Positions 40,196 through 48,308 of a stretch of DNA of 48,308 bases are shown in pieces. This DNA comes from Candidatus Daviesbacteria bacterium GW2011_GWA1_41_61. Lineage in GTDB: Bacteria > Patescibacteriota > Microgenomatia > Daviesbacterales > UBA10151. The stretch covers positions 1 to 48,308 of the forward strand of contig LCBT01000006.1 of assembly GCA_000997385.1 (NCBI GenBank), read 5' to 3'. The translations under genes and the position numbers were made by a program. A model generated the notes under the pieces. It saw nothing but the letters and a program-made list of their open reading frames with translations. It did no database searches and was not told where the DNA came from. The stretch's first letter is position 1. Every line of letters starts with the position of its first letter.

Positions 40196-41209
40196 ATGAG
40201 TCTATGGAGATATTTTTGGAAGAAATTTTTTAGCTACTTTTTCTTTGGTATGTCCCTTTTGATGTTGACTTTGGGCAGTTTTTTAGCAGCTAAAAGTCTA
40301 ACTTCAAACGAAGGCCTTTTAACTGTTTTTGCCCAGGAGTTTATACCGGGTTTTGCCGGAGAGCAGATCCCCCTTGAGAGTACTACTCAAGGTGATTTTG
40401 GGAGGCTGGATTCTGGTTTTGCCGGAGAGCAAATTCCTTTGGACAGTGGGACAACTTTCCCTGTTTCCAGCGGAGTATCGACTTTAGGGCCGGCAGTACC
40501 TGGTTTTGTAGGGGAACAAATCCCTTTATCTCAATCCCAACCACCGATAATCGTTCAACAACCAGTTGCCCAACCGCCAATAATTATCAGCCAACCTTCC
40601 GCCCAGCCCCCGGTAGTCATCAGCCAGCTAGCTCCTCAAGTGGTAGTGGTTCAACAGCCGGCATCTGCACCAGTGATAGTCCAGCAGCCTCTTCCTCAGC
40701 AGGTAGTAATCCAGTCACCTACTGCTCCCCAACCTCAACCGGTAACTGTTTCCCAACAGGTTCAACCTCAACAAACAGTTACGGTGGTAGTCCAGCCAAC
40801 CTTACCTCAGGTAATTGTTACTCAGGCTCCTCCTATCCCTGTTGTGGTGACTGTTACTCCATCTCCCGGACAGGTGGTGGTCAGACAAATTCAAGAGCAA
40901 CCTCCAATAGTATTCCAACAACAGCAGCAACTTGCTCCTCAAGTGGTGCCGGCGGTGGTGCAGCAGCAGCAGCAAGTTATTACACCTACTCCTTTGCCTA
41001 CCACCAAAGGAGGATTGCCGGTCACAGGCAGTGCTGATGTTAGTGTTCAAGATTTGCCTCAAACAGGATTGCCTGTTTTTGCCTGGGCTTTGGCAGGACT
41101 CATACCACTAGGTTTGGGCTTAAGGAAGATGGGCAGGGTTAACCCAGCCCATGAGGGCAAGGGACATTACATCTGGCAAAAAAGAGAGTTTTTAAAAGAG
41201 AGTAACTAG
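40196..41209 (+). CDS. Surface protein with GFAGEQIPL repeats, Gln/Pro/Val stalk and LPQTG tail
   Basis: From the ATG at 40196 the protein has 337 residues. A signal helix (about 10-33) is followed by three copies of GF(A/V)GEQIPL at about 51-59, 72-80 and 101-109. A long stalk made of Val, Gln and Pro (IIVQQPVAQPP, VVVQQPASAP and so on) covers about 115-285. The end carries DLPQTGLPVFAWALAGLIPLG, a basic pair and a 25-residue tail with YIWQKREFLKESN. This matches the tail of the protein at 37636. It follows the bitopic protein by 11 nt, with AAAGGAGGG upstream. The repeats may be docking motifs, which is inference. Confidence 0.75.
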   Translation: MSLWRYFWKKFFSYFFFGMSLLMLTLGSFLAAKSLTSNEGLLTVFAQEFIPGFAGEQIPLESTTQGDFGRLDSGFAGEQIPLDSGTTFPVSSGVSTLGPAVPGFVGEQIPLSQSQPPIIVQQPVAQPPIIISQPSAQPPVVISQLAPQVVVVQQPASAPVIVQQPLPQQVVIQSPTAPQPQPVTVSQQVQPQQTVTVVVQPTLPQVIVTQAPPIPVVVTVTPSPGQVVVRQIQEQPPIVFQQQQQLAPQVVPAVVQQQQQVITPTPLPTTKGGLPVTGSADVSVQDLPQTGLPVFAWALAGLIPLGLGLRKMGRVNPAHEGKGHYIWQKREFLKESN

Positions 41210-41223
41210 TATACATATAAGGG

Positions 41224-41252
41224 TTGACATTGCCTTTAGTTTATGTGATACT
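41224..41252 (+). promoter_or_regulatory. Promoter TTGACA-N17-GATACT upstream of rho
   Basis: The -35 is perfect and the -10 is one base from TATACT, at 17 bp. The predicted start is near 41259. Confidence 0.6.
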
Positions 41253-41258
41253 ATAGAC

Positions 41259-41382
41259 AAGCTTACGATAGTTGTGTTATTCCCATCGTTAGCCTCCTTT
41301 TTCCAGTAGCCAGTTTTGTCTAATTCACTGTTGATGGTAAAAAGTTACTAAAGCGCTACCAACTTAAACTACTAAATAATTT
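41259..41382 (+). promoter_or_regulatory. Leader of about 124 nt before rho
   Basis: No ORF or Shine-Dalgarno site is evident, and the leader is long compared with the leaderless genes around it. In several bacteria rho is controlled by Rho-dependent termination in its own leader. The C-rich, weakly structured stretch at 41280-41320 would suit that, but this is inference. Confidence 0.35.
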
Positions 41383-42756
41383 ATGCCAAATACCCGTTCT
41401 TTTAAGCCGAAAAGTCAACCAGTAGACGAGGAGACCCCAAAAGGGTCAGGCCGGTCTTTGGCTGAAATGTCTGAGGGGGGATCGATTGATGACTTTGTGG
41501 GAGAGCCTCCCCCCGAAAATGGTCTTGCTGCCAATAGAAGCTCTGCTTACCGGACGAACCGGGAATATTCCCGCTCTAATGGGGGGTATGAAGGCCGGGA
41601 TGTGCCTACTGAAGAAATTTCCGGAATTTTAGATACTATGCCGGAGGGCCATGGATTCCTCCGCCCTAAATATATCCCTTCTGACCGTGATGTTTATATC
41701 TCTGCTTCTCAAATCAGACGCTTTAACCTCCGTCCCGGTGATTTGGTGGAAGGCGCTGCCCGTCCACCAAAAGAGAACGAACGCTACTTCGGGCTGCTCC
41801 AGGTCAACAAAATCAACGGTAGTGATGCTGAGCAGTTCGTCAGTCCGGAAGGAGTGTCCGGTAAAGGAAGGTTAGCTTCAGGGCAGAAAAGAACCCGTTT
41901 TGAAGACCTAACTGCCATCTATCCCAATAAATTGTTAAAGCTGGAAACCGGGAAGTTTCCCCTCTCTCAACGGGTGATTGATTTAACCGCTCCTATTGGT
42001 TTTGGACAAAGGGGGATGATCGTTTCCCCTCCTAAAGCCGGTAAAACAACGATCTTAAAAGAGATTGCTGCGGGCATCACCGCCAACCATCCGGATGTCG
42101 TACTGATGGCGGTGTTAGTAGGAGAGAGACCGGAAGAGGTGACCGATCTTTCCCGTTCCATTAAGGGTGATGTTATCTCTTCCAACTTTGATGAGCCGGC
42201 GGAAAACCAAACTACCGCTGCCGAGATCGCTCTAGAGCGGGCCAAAAGGCTGGTTGAGATGGGTCGCGATGTCGTTATCCTTTTGGACTCCATCACCCGC
42301 CTGGGGCGGGCTTACAATCTTTCAGTGCCGCCTTCAGGTAGGACTTTGACCGGAGGTTTCGATCCAGTAGCCTTATACCCCCCGAAAAAGTTTTTTGGAG
42401 CAGCCAGAAATTGTGAGGAAGGCGGTTCCTTAACGATTATTGGCACAGCCTTGGTTGACACCGGTTCGAGGATGGATGATCTGATCTTTGAGGAGTTTAA
42501 AGGTACAGGGAACATGGAGCTGCATTTAGACCGTTCTCTCTCTGAAAGAAGGATCTTCCCGGCTATTGATATTGAAGGCTCGGGTACCAGACAAGAGCAG
42601 TTGCTTTTTACTGAGGATCTTTATAAACAGATGGTTATTATGCGGCGGATGGTGAGCATTATTAGCCACGGGGAGAGAACCGAGCTGTTTCTAGAGAGGC
42701 TTACTAAAACCAATTCTAATAGTGAATTTTTAGCTAGCCTTAAGGACATTAAGTAG
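41383..42756 (+). CDS. rho: Transcription termination factor Rho
   Basis: The 457-residue protein has a variable, polar N-terminal extension (about 1-75), the RNA-binding cold-shock-like domain (about 80-155, GILDTMPEGHGFLRP, VYISASQIRRFNL), and the hexameric ATPase. Walker A is PPKAGKTT near 216, Walker B is VVILLDSITRLGRAYN near 295-310, and the Q- and R-loops are in the GGFDPVALYPPKKFFGAARN and EFKGTGNMELHLDR regions. Rho binds nascent RNA and ends transcription at untranslated stretches. The leader and promoter are described separately. Length is close to the usual 420-440 apart from the N-terminal insertion typical of many non-model Rho proteins. Confidence 0.95.
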   Translation: MPNTRSFKPKSQPVDEETPKGSGRSLAEMSEGGSIDDFVGEPPPENGLAANRSSAYRTNREYSRSNGGYEGRDVPTEEISGILDTMPEGHGFLRPKYIPSDRDVYISASQIRRFNLRPGDLVEGAARPPKENERYFGLLQVNKINGSDAEQFVSPEGVSGKGRLASGQKRTRFEDLTAIYPNKLLKLETGKFPLSQRVIDLTAPIGFGQRGMIVSPPKAGKTTILKEIAAGITANHPDVVLMAVLVGERPEEVTDLSRSIKGDVISSNFDEPAENQTTAAEIALERAKRLVEMGRDVVILLDSITRLGRAYNLSVPPSGRTLTGGFDPVALYPPKKFFGAARNCEEGGSLTIIGTALVDTGSRMDDLIFEEFKGTGNMELHLDRSLSERRIFPAIDIEGSGTRQEQLLFTEDLYKQMVIMRRMVSIISHGERTELFLERLTKTNSNSEFLASLKDIK

Positions 42757-42801
42757 AATTCTCACTACCCAACCATTGACTAAATCTGCTACAATCATTT
42801 A

Positions 42802-43917
42802 TTGGTGGTTGTACCTGAAGATTTCCATTCCTTTAACCGCTTTTTAGCCCGTTACCTTAGAAATAAGGTCTTGTTTGTAGCTTTAAACTTTGAAAATTCC
42901 AAGAATGTTTTGGTCGGGGTATTGATGTTTCGGCGGGGGATTTTACAAAAAAGGGTTTGGCATGGAAGTATGATTGGACTGTCTGCTTTTGGGGTATTAA
43001 CCTCCGGCCTCTTTGGGGGGCAAACCATTATCTCTTCCACCTTTCCCGGAGTGGGAGGAGAAGACCCCCGTTTTGCCCAAACCTTTGAACCTTCCACCGA
43101 TGATCCGGTTTTAAACTCTCTTTATGATACTCATACCAATATCTCTAAAAAACCTCGCTCTGAGGTTATTGAATATCTTGTTAAAACAGGTGATACTCTC
43201 TCCTCCATAGCTGATGAGCATGATATTTCAGTTGACACCATCCTTTGGGCAAATGATCTAACTAGTAAAGATAGTATCAAACCAGGTCAAAAAGTGAAAA
43301 TTTTACCTGTTTCGGGGGTAGCTCATACAGTTAAGTCGGGGGACACCTTGGAGTCGGTGGCCAAAAAGTATGCTGCTGAATCGCAGGCTGTTTTGGATTA
43401 TCCCTTCAATGATCTCCCCGATGATTTTAAGTTAAAGACTAATCAGTTGCTGATTGTACCTGATGGTGTGCCGCCCAAAGCTCCGATTAGTAAGCCCAGG
43501 GCTGCTCCCAGGTATTTGGCTCAGACTCAAGGACCAGCCTTCTCTGCCCCGGGTGGCGGGAGTTTTTCCTGGCCTACCCGGGGATCTTTTACCCAGTATT
43601 TTTCCTGGTATCATCCGGGGATTGATCTGGCCGATTCATCGGCCCCACCCATAGCTGCTGCCGATGGTGGATCAGTGGTGGTGGCCGGCTGGCCTGATAA
43701 CTATGGTTATGGTAATAGGGTAGTGGTGGATCATGGCAACGGCTATAAAACCCTTTATGCCCATCTTTCCAATATTTATGTTTCCATAGGGCAGACTGTG
43801 TCCCGAGGCCAGGTCCTTGGTAAGATGGGAACAACCGGCAGATCAACCGGAATTCATTTGCATTTTGAGATAAGGTATAAAGGAATAGCTGTTAATCCTT
43901 TGGCCATCCTCAAATAA
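42802..43917 (+). CDS. M23 metallopeptidase with two LysM domains
   Basis: The 371-residue protein has a membrane segment (about 53-73). Two LysM wall-binding repeats lie at about 125-169 (YLVKTGDTLSSIADEHDIS) and 172-217 (HTVKSGDTLESVAKKY). A C-terminal M23 domain at about 252-371 carries the zinc ligands in HPGIDLA and HLHFEI plus the HLSNI region. M23 enzymes cut peptide bridges of peptidoglycan; membrane forms often control cell separation. A TACAAT box (42790-42795) ends 6 nt before the TTG at 42802, and the GTG at 42805 is an alternative start. Two extra copies of its last 12 codons follow downstream. Confidence 0.9.
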   Translation: MVVVPEDFHSFNRFLARYLRNKVLFVALNFENSKNVLVGVLMFRRGILQKRVWHGSMIGLSAFGVLTSGLFGGQTIISSTFPGVGGEDPRFAQTFEPSTDDPVLNSLYDTHTNISKKPRSEVIEYLVKTGDTLSSIADEHDISVDTILWANDLTSKDSIKPGQKVKILPVSGVAHTVKSGDTLESVAKKYAAESQAVLDYPFNDLPDDFKLKTNQLLIVPDGVPPKAPISKPRAAPRYLAQTQGPAFSAPGGGSFSWPTRGSFTQYFSWYHPGIDLADSSAPPIAAADGGSVVVAGWPDNYGYGNRVVVDHGNGYKTLYAHLSNIYVSIGQTVSRGQVLGKMGTTGRSTGIHLHFEIRYKGIAVNPLAILK

Positions 43918-43954
43918 CAAACATTAACTTGATCTTTACCTCGAGTTTGTACTA

Positions 43955-44086
43955 CCTTTGCCTTCGCCTAATGGCGAACGTAAAGGAATAGCCGTCAACC
44001 CGCTTGCAATATTAAAATGAAACTGATATCCCCGATCAAATCGGGGTAAAGGGCTTGCTGTCAACACCTTAGCTATTTTAAAATAG
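43955..44086 (+). repeat. Two duplicated 3'-end fragments of the M23 gene, each led by a palindrome
   Basis: The gene ends with KGIAVNPLAILK and a stop (43879-43917). The same peptide is encoded again at 43982-44020 (KGIAVNPLAILK, TGA) and as KGLAVNTLAILK, TAG, at 44048-44086. Most differences are synonymous. Each extra copy is preceded by a hairpin, TTCGCC-TAAT-GGCGAA (43963-43978) or CCCCGAT-CAA-ATCGGGG (44030-44046). They are not translated as separate genes. Confidence 0.85.
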
Positions 44087-44101
44087 ACTCCGTAACTATC
44101 T

Positions 44102-45139
44102 ATGTCTTACCGTCCCAGGATTCGTACTAAACTAGGTGTTTATACCATACTTTTGATCATAATTTTACTCATCGTGGCTCGGGTAACTGGTAAAGGGCCC
44201 CACACATTGGAGGTTAATATCTCTAAAACTTATAAATTTGAATTTAAAGGCTTTGACTCTTTCAATATTGAAGAGGTGGAAGATAACGGTGATTTAGCCA
44301 GGGTGGTGGAAAAAAATTTACAAGGGGTTGAAGGCACTTTCGGCATTTATATTACCAGCTTGGATGGTCAGGAAAAGTATGGCTTAAATGAGTTAGAAAC
44401 TTTCCCTGCCGCCTCCTTATATAAGCTAATTTTAATGGCGGCAGTTTTAAAAGAGGTCCAGGATGGCAATTTACAGATGGATCAGCCAATCTATGGCCAA
44501 AAATCACACTTAACTGAAGCTTTAGGCAGCGTTGATTTTGGTTATAAAGAAGCTCCGGAAAATTTAAGCTACACGGTAGAAGAGGCTTTGGATAGGGTAG
44601 CCAGGATCTCTGATAATTTTGCTGCCATTATGCTCAGCGAGAAACTCCTTCAACTCCGGGTTAGCCGGTTGGAAGACAATAAGTTACTGGTGGAGATGAC
44701 TAAAACTTTGGGGATGAAAAATACTGTTTTTGACTCAGACCCGATAGTAACCACACCTTCCGATATCGGCGGGTATTTTAGGTTGCTTGCAGACGGTCAG
44801 GTGGTCTCAGCTAAGGTCTCAGAACAGATTGTTGATCTTTTAAGTAAAGCTCAAATTAATAACCGGATTCCGGCTTTGCTTCCCAGTAAAGAAGTCTTGG
44901 TGGTCCATAAAACCGGAGAGCTAGCCCGGGTGCGTCATGACGCAGGGATAGTTTACTTTACCACAGAGGAAGATAATGAAGCTTCGCCAGAAGCTCAGAT
45001 AAATCAACCCAAGAAAGGATTTATTATTGTTTTGATGAGCAAAGAGTTAAAAGATGAAAACCAGGGAATAGAAGTAGAAGCCCAGCTTACCAAAGATGTT
45101 TATGAGTACTTTAGACTGGAACAAAGAGGTAGAAAATAG
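44102..45139 (+). CDS. Membrane-anchored serine hydrolase of the beta-lactamase fold
   Basis: The 345-residue protein has a membrane helix at about 12-27 and a class A beta-lactamase-like domain at about 75-335. The catalytic set is SLYK near residues 105-108, SDN near 174-176, and KTG near 267-269, all intact. The domain lacks an obvious omega-loop ExxxN motif, so hydrolysis of beta-lactams is not certain; a role as peptidoglycan peptidase or transpeptidase-like protein is equally possible. It stands between an M23 peptidase and tRNA genes, suggesting wall metabolism. No Shine-Dalgarno site precedes the ATG. Confidence 0.82.
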   Translation: MSYRPRIRTKLGVYTILLIIILLIVARVTGKGPHTLEVNISKTYKFEFKGFDSFNIEEVEDNGDLARVVEKNLQGVEGTFGIYITSLDGQEKYGLNELETFPAASLYKLILMAAVLKEVQDGNLQMDQPIYGQKSHLTEALGSVDFGYKEAPENLSYTVEEALDRVARISDNFAAIMLSEKLLQLRVSRLEDNKLLVEMTKTLGMKNTVFDSDPIVTTPSDIGGYFRLLADGQVVSAKVSEQIVDLLSKAQINNRIPALLPSKEVLVVHKTGELARVRHDAGIVYFTTEEDNEASPEAQINQPKKGFIIVLMSKELKDENQGIEVEAQLTKDVYEYFRLEQRGRK

Positions 45140-45158
45140 TACAATTAACTCTTGTTTG

Positions 45159-45230
45159 GGGCCCGTGGTCTACCGGTATGACGTCTCTATGGCATAGAGA
45201 AGATAAGGGGTTCAATTCCCCTCGGGTCCA
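45159..45230 (+). tRNA. tRNA-Ala (GGC)
   Basis: The acceptor arms GGGCCCG/CGGGTCC include G3-U70, and the anticodon loop ATGGCAT reads GGC. CCA is not encoded. Confidence 0.93.
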
Positions 45231-45251
45231 CCTCTTTTCTTTACATTTCCG

Positions 45252-45322
45252 GGGCCTATGGTTCAATGGTAGAACACAGCATTCGCATTGCTGAGATCCG
45301 AGTTCGATTCCCGGTAGGTCCA
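45252..45322 (+). tRNA. tRNA-Ala (CGC)
   Basis: The acceptor arms GGGCCTA/TAGGTCC include G3-U70, and the anticodon loop TTCGCAT reads CGC. It lies 21 nt after tRNA-Ala (GGC), probably in one transcript. CCA is not encoded. Confidence 0.93.
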
Positions 45323-45332
45323 CAATCCCAGA

Positions 45333-47660
45333 CTATTCTTGGGTTTTCTTCACTGCCGGGGGCGTGGCGATATTCTCTGGTTTAGGCAGATTGACTACTT
45401 TAGGTAAACTTTCATTTTCTAGTCCGGAGGTAGCTTTTTTAGTCTTGGCCGGGGATTTAGCAGCAGCGCTAGCCTCTTGCTCCGCCCTTTGTTGCTCCAG
45501 TTGTTGGTTTGAAACCTGGGTCTTAAGGTTGTTTAAAAGCTCACTGGCGGTAGTGTAATCATTATCCTCAGGTTTAAGCAAAGAAATTGTCTTCTCCGCA
45601 GCAGCTGTAGCACCGCTTAAATCTCCTTTATCCTTTAAAGCTATGGCTAAATTGTAGTAAGCATTGGCAAAGTCAGGCTTTAAGTTGATGGCATCAGTGA
45701 AGAAGCGGACGGCCATATCATAATTTTTAATCTGGTAATAGATGCCTCCCACAGTCAATCTTAGGAGAGGGTTTAAAGGGTCTTTTTGAATAGCCCGTCC
45801 ATAGGAGTCCAAAGAGAAAGCCAGAGCATTTTGCGCTACTCCGGAAATCTCCCTATAAATTGAGCCTAGAATTTCCCAGTTTGCGGGGTTATTCGGACTT
45901 AAAGTTACTGCGACTTTACCTTCATTGATGGCTTGAGAGATCAGTGTCTGGATGTCTTGTTTATCCTCGGCAGAGAGGGTGGCTCCGGGGGTTGCCTGCG
46001 GTGGAATTTTAGAAGTAGCGATAGCATTGGCTAAAGCAAAGTTGGTTTGGGCCGAATCTATCCGGTAAAGGTCAATATAGGGGTTTAAACGCTCGCTTTT
46101 GATCAATTGGTCATAGGCGCCTAAAGCATTGCCGGATGCCACTGCGTTTAAAGCTTTGCGGTGGTAAAAATCAGCTAAAGTAAACTTCCCGGCAAAGAAG
46201 AGGACCACCCCTAAAGGAATAATTACCAGCAGCGACAAAATGATCGGTAAAGCATCAAAACGGAGCTCAGGCTTTTGGGGATGATGGAAGGTGCTGATCC
46301 CCAAGTGTATTTGTTGGGTTAAGTCCTTATTGATGATCATAAAGGAGGCTAAGATGAGTATGCCGACAACCCACAAAGTCAAAGTAGTCGGGTGAAGGGC
46401 CAAAAGAGTAAAAAAGACCAGCCCGGAGAGACATAGAACCTTGCTGATATTCCCTTGAGGAGATTTTAAACTTTTAAGGGCTGAGGAGATAAAGATGACC
46501 GTCAAAAGCATTAAAGACAGAAGGCCTAAGGCTCCCGTAGTAGCCAGCAGGTAGAGGTATTCATTAAAAGCCTGGTCAGATCTTTTGTTCCAAAATTGGG
46601 TAGCGTTTAATTCCAGTGGTTTATAAGCAGTAAAATCAAATAAATAGCTGGCTGGCCCGGTACCCCAAAAAGGGGCGTCCCGGAAGGCGGAGATAGAGAT
46701 CTTCCAGGAAGCTTCCAAGGGGAGTTGAATTACTCTAGGAAAATTTTGGGCTTGAGTATAAAGGATATTAGTCTTGCCTCCCAAGGGCAAAGTAGTCAGG
46801 ATAAAAGCGGCTGCACCCACCAGTACTGGTGTCAGGACAAAAGAGAAGTTTTTCTTAAGAGAAGTTGAGGGAGTATAGATAATAATGAGAAGGTAGACTA
46901 AGACAGCTGCTGCCAAGGTAGGCCAAGATCCTATCAGAACAATGGTTAGGATAAAAAGCGTTAGCACTATGGCCCAAAATAGATGGCGGACTAATTGATT
47001 TAAAGCTAAATCTTTTTTAGAGGCGGCTCCTTCGATGGAACTATCTAAAGGCTGTTTAGTTTTAGAGTCGCTGTCTTTGAGTATTGCCACCAAAGGCAGG
47101 GGCAAAAGCAGAGCTAAGATGGCGGCTGTAGAGAAGCTCATGCCGGTAGGAGTAAAGTTAGAAGCTTGAGTAAAGCTCCAGGGGAAGATCGGTTGTCCGA
47201 AATAGGAAAAGAGGGTGATAACCGATAAAACCACCCCGCTTATTAGAAGCAGGTTAAGGATTTTTTGGGCAGTACTAACTTTTTTGAGGTTGGAGACCAG
47301 CACAAAGTAAAAAAGAATATAAGTTGCATAGGTCAAAAGTCCCCCATGTAAGCGGGGAAAGTTTCCCAAAATTGCCACAGCCTTAGAGGCGGAAAAGAAG
47401 CTGGATACCCCCAAAACAATCATTAACATGATTAAGGGAAGATCTAAAGGGGTTCTGGTAAAGGTGATTTTGCCGCTGACAGCCCATTTAGCAACCCAGA
47501 GGATTAATAAAATCCCCAGGATAGTAAGCAGCAGCAGGTATTTAGGGGTTTCATAGTATTCAGAGGTCAAATTCCAAAAAAAGAGGGGGAGAAAAAAAGC
47601 TCCTAAAAGAACTAAATATTCAAAAATTTGGTTTAAGATACCGTTTAAACGTTCGTTCAT
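45333..47660 (-). CDS. O-antigen ligase/polymerase-like membrane protein with C-terminal TPR domain
   Basis: The 775-residue protein has about 12 membrane helices in residues 12-505. A Wzy/WaaL-type extracellular loop at about 300-375 carries FWGTGPASYLFDF and DQAFNEYLYLLATTG, which match the conserved Arg/His-poor ligase loop region. The soluble C-terminal part (about 515-740) has tetratricopeptide repeats (NPANWEILGSIYREIS, NPLLRLTVGGIYYQIKNY, NAYYNLAIALKDKGDL). A Lys/Ala-rich end follows. Proteins of this layout are common in candidate-phylum genomes and are thought to polymerise or attach surface glycans. It converges on the tRNA-Ala genes, its stop lying 10 nt from the tRNA end. Confidence 0.82.
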   Translation of the reverse strand: MNERLNGILNQIFEYLVLLGAFFLPLFFWNLTSEYYETPKYLLLLTILGILLILWVAKWAVSGKITFTRTPLDLPLIMLMIVLGVSSFFSASKAVAILGNFPRLHGGLLTYATYILFYFVLVSNLKKVSTAQKILNLLLISGVVLSVITLFSYFGQPIFPWSFTQASNFTPTGMSFSTAAILALLLPLPLVAILKDSDSKTKQPLDSSIEGAASKKDLALNQLVRHLFWAIVLTLFILTIVLIGSWPTLAAAVLVYLLIIIYTPSTSLKKNFSFVLTPVLVGAAAFILTTLPLGGKTNILYTQAQNFPRVIQLPLEASWKISISAFRDAPFWGTGPASYLFDFTAYKPLELNATQFWNKRSDQAFNEYLYLLATTGALGLLSLMLLTVIFISSALKSLKSPQGNISKVLCLSGLVFFTLLALHPTTLTLWVVGILILASFMIINKDLTQQIHLGISTFHHPQKPELRFDALPIILSLLVIIPLGVVLFFAGKFTLADFYHRKALNAVASGNALGAYDQLIKSERLNPYIDLYRIDSAQTNFALANAIATSKIPPQATPGATLSAEDKQDIQTLISQAINEGKVAVTLSPNNPANWEILGSIYREISGVAQNALAFSLDSYGRAIQKDPLNPLLRLTVGGIYYQIKNYDMAVRFFTDAINLKPDFANAYYNLAIALKDKGDLSGATAAAEKTISLLKPEDNDYTTASELLNNLKTQVSNQQLEQQRAEQEASAAAKSPAKTKKATSGLENESLPKVVNLPKPENIATPPAVKKTQE

Positions 47661-47770
47661 AGGGACAGGGATTCCTAATCCATTTTACTAGTTTCTCCTT
47701 TTTAGGGGTACTTTGGCAACTAGAATCATCTATATCAAACTATTAATAACTACTATAACTACATTAATAT

Positions 47771-48308
47771 TTAGAGTTCTGAACCGCTGCTTATTCCGAC
47801 AATCAAATAATTAAAGGTAATATCCATACTTTCCGGGTAAGCTATTTTTACAGTAAAAGAAGAGGTTGGAGTTTTAGATGTTACAGCCATGGTTTGGGTT
47901 AAGGGAGTCTCAGGGGTAAGCAGAATGATAGAATTAGGTTGGATAAGGGTGTTATAGATAATTACCTTAGTTTGCCCAGCTTTAATAATTCCTGTACCGG
48001 CAGACTTATTACTGACTTTGATTTCATCTACAGAAATGGATTTAGCCTTAACCTGGCCTTGTTGGTTCATGGTGATGGCTCCGTTAAAGAAATCTACCAG
48101 TTCAGTCAAAGGACCATTCTGAAGGTATAAGGTGCTCAAGGTACTTAAAGAACTTCCTGTAATACTCATAGTTCCATCAACAGATAAGTTACCGGCTATG
48201 GTGGTATTTCCCAGGTAAGTCTCACCTAAAGATTTTAAGGAGTTTTGGAAGATCCCTTCATAAGAGGTGAGTAAGCCGGAGATGGTAGCCTCAGAGAATT
48301 CACCCAGG
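47771..48308 (-). CDS. Partial surface/tail-fibre-like protein, C-terminal part
   Basis: The frame stays open from the window edge to a stop at 47771, giving about 179 residues of the C-terminus. Its start contains GNTTIAGNLSVDGTMSITG, a short beta-helix-like repeat seen in fibre and surface proteins. A polar middle (FFNGAITMNQQGQVKAKSIS) and a final beta domain (TKVIIYNTLIQPNSIILLTP, TVKIAYPESMDITFNYLIVG) follow. The family occurs in long secreted proteins of candidate-phylum bacteria, often with an intramolecular trimeric end. The internal ATG at 48169 is not the start. It is transcribed in the same direction as the O-antigen-ligase-like gene, 110 nt upstream of it. Confidence 0.7.
   Translation of the reverse strand, partial: LGEFSEATISGLLTSYEGIFQNSLKSLGETYLGNTTIAGNLSVDGTMSITGSSLSTLSTLYLQNGPLTELVDFFNGAITMNQQGQVKAKSISVDEIKVSNKSAGTGIIKAGQTKVIIYNTLIQPNSIILLTPETPLTQTMAVTSKTPTSSFTVKIAYPESMDITFNYLIVGISSGSEL

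Overview
The window looks like a chromosomal segment of a Candidate Phyla Radiation (Patescibacteria) bacterium, most likely a Microgenomates (OP11)-type lineage. The reasons are a strongly divergent 16S gene with changes in the 530 loop and helix 28, self-splicing-type introns with LAGLIDADG homing endonucleases in both 16S and 23S genes, many single-span surface proteins with Pro/Thr linkers and LPxTG-like tails, and small compact operons. TGA is used as a stop, so this is not the recoded Gracilibacteria/Absconditabacteria code. Taxonomy is inference; a 16S or ribosomal-protein tree would decide it.

Layout. 1-4500: a SpoU/TrmH methyltransferase, then a 3-kb 16S gene carrying two insertions and followed by its own terminator, tRNA-Cys and tRNA-Ile. 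4600-9900: a GlsB-like membrane protein, a candidate structured RNA, a GH18 protein, a D,D-carboxypeptidase, a PAS/degenerate-kinase protein and phosphoglycerate kinase. 9950-18160: secreted proteins, two copies of GAPDH that are both frameshifted at the same C-terminal point, a radical SAM protein, RelBE-type and VapBC-type toxin-antitoxin pairs, and 3'-end remnants of GAPDH and of the radical SAM gene. 18289-23305: tRNA-Ala, a 23S gene with two group I introns (E. coli sites about 1931 and 2449), and 5S. 23431-30537: pseudopilin, ribosomal protein S1, RadA, then a leftward operon (PAS membrane protein, GH5-like hydrolase, cupredoxin). 30695-35429: a signalling block (LytR_C protein, response regulator, two small proteins, histidine kinase) and a PIN-TRAM protein. 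35430-36256: a gene-poor region with a DnaA box, a 42-codon ORF and an array of hairpins. 36257-41209: a cell-surface locus with two proteins sharing an LPxTG-like tail. 41383-48308: Rho, an M23 peptidase with duplicated 3'-end fragments, a beta-lactamase-fold protein, two tRNA-Ala, an O-antigen-ligase/TPR protein and a partial surface protein.

The canonical 16S-Ile-Ala-23S-5S operon is split by about 13.8 kb of protein genes between tRNA-Ile and tRNA-Ala. Each half keeps its own processing stem, and the 16S half has its own promoter and terminator. The 23S gene as assembled lacks about 60 nt of domain V corresponding to the peptidyl-transferase strand around E. coli 2057-2065. That is either an assembly error or something remarkable.

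A recurring feature is an apparent leaderless gene architecture: near-consensus -10 boxes, often with a -35 at exactly 17 bp, lie 6-10 nt upstream of start codons that have no Shine-Dalgarno sequence, while operon-internal genes do have GGAGG-type sites. This pattern was used to correct several starts (17907, 34500, 36257).
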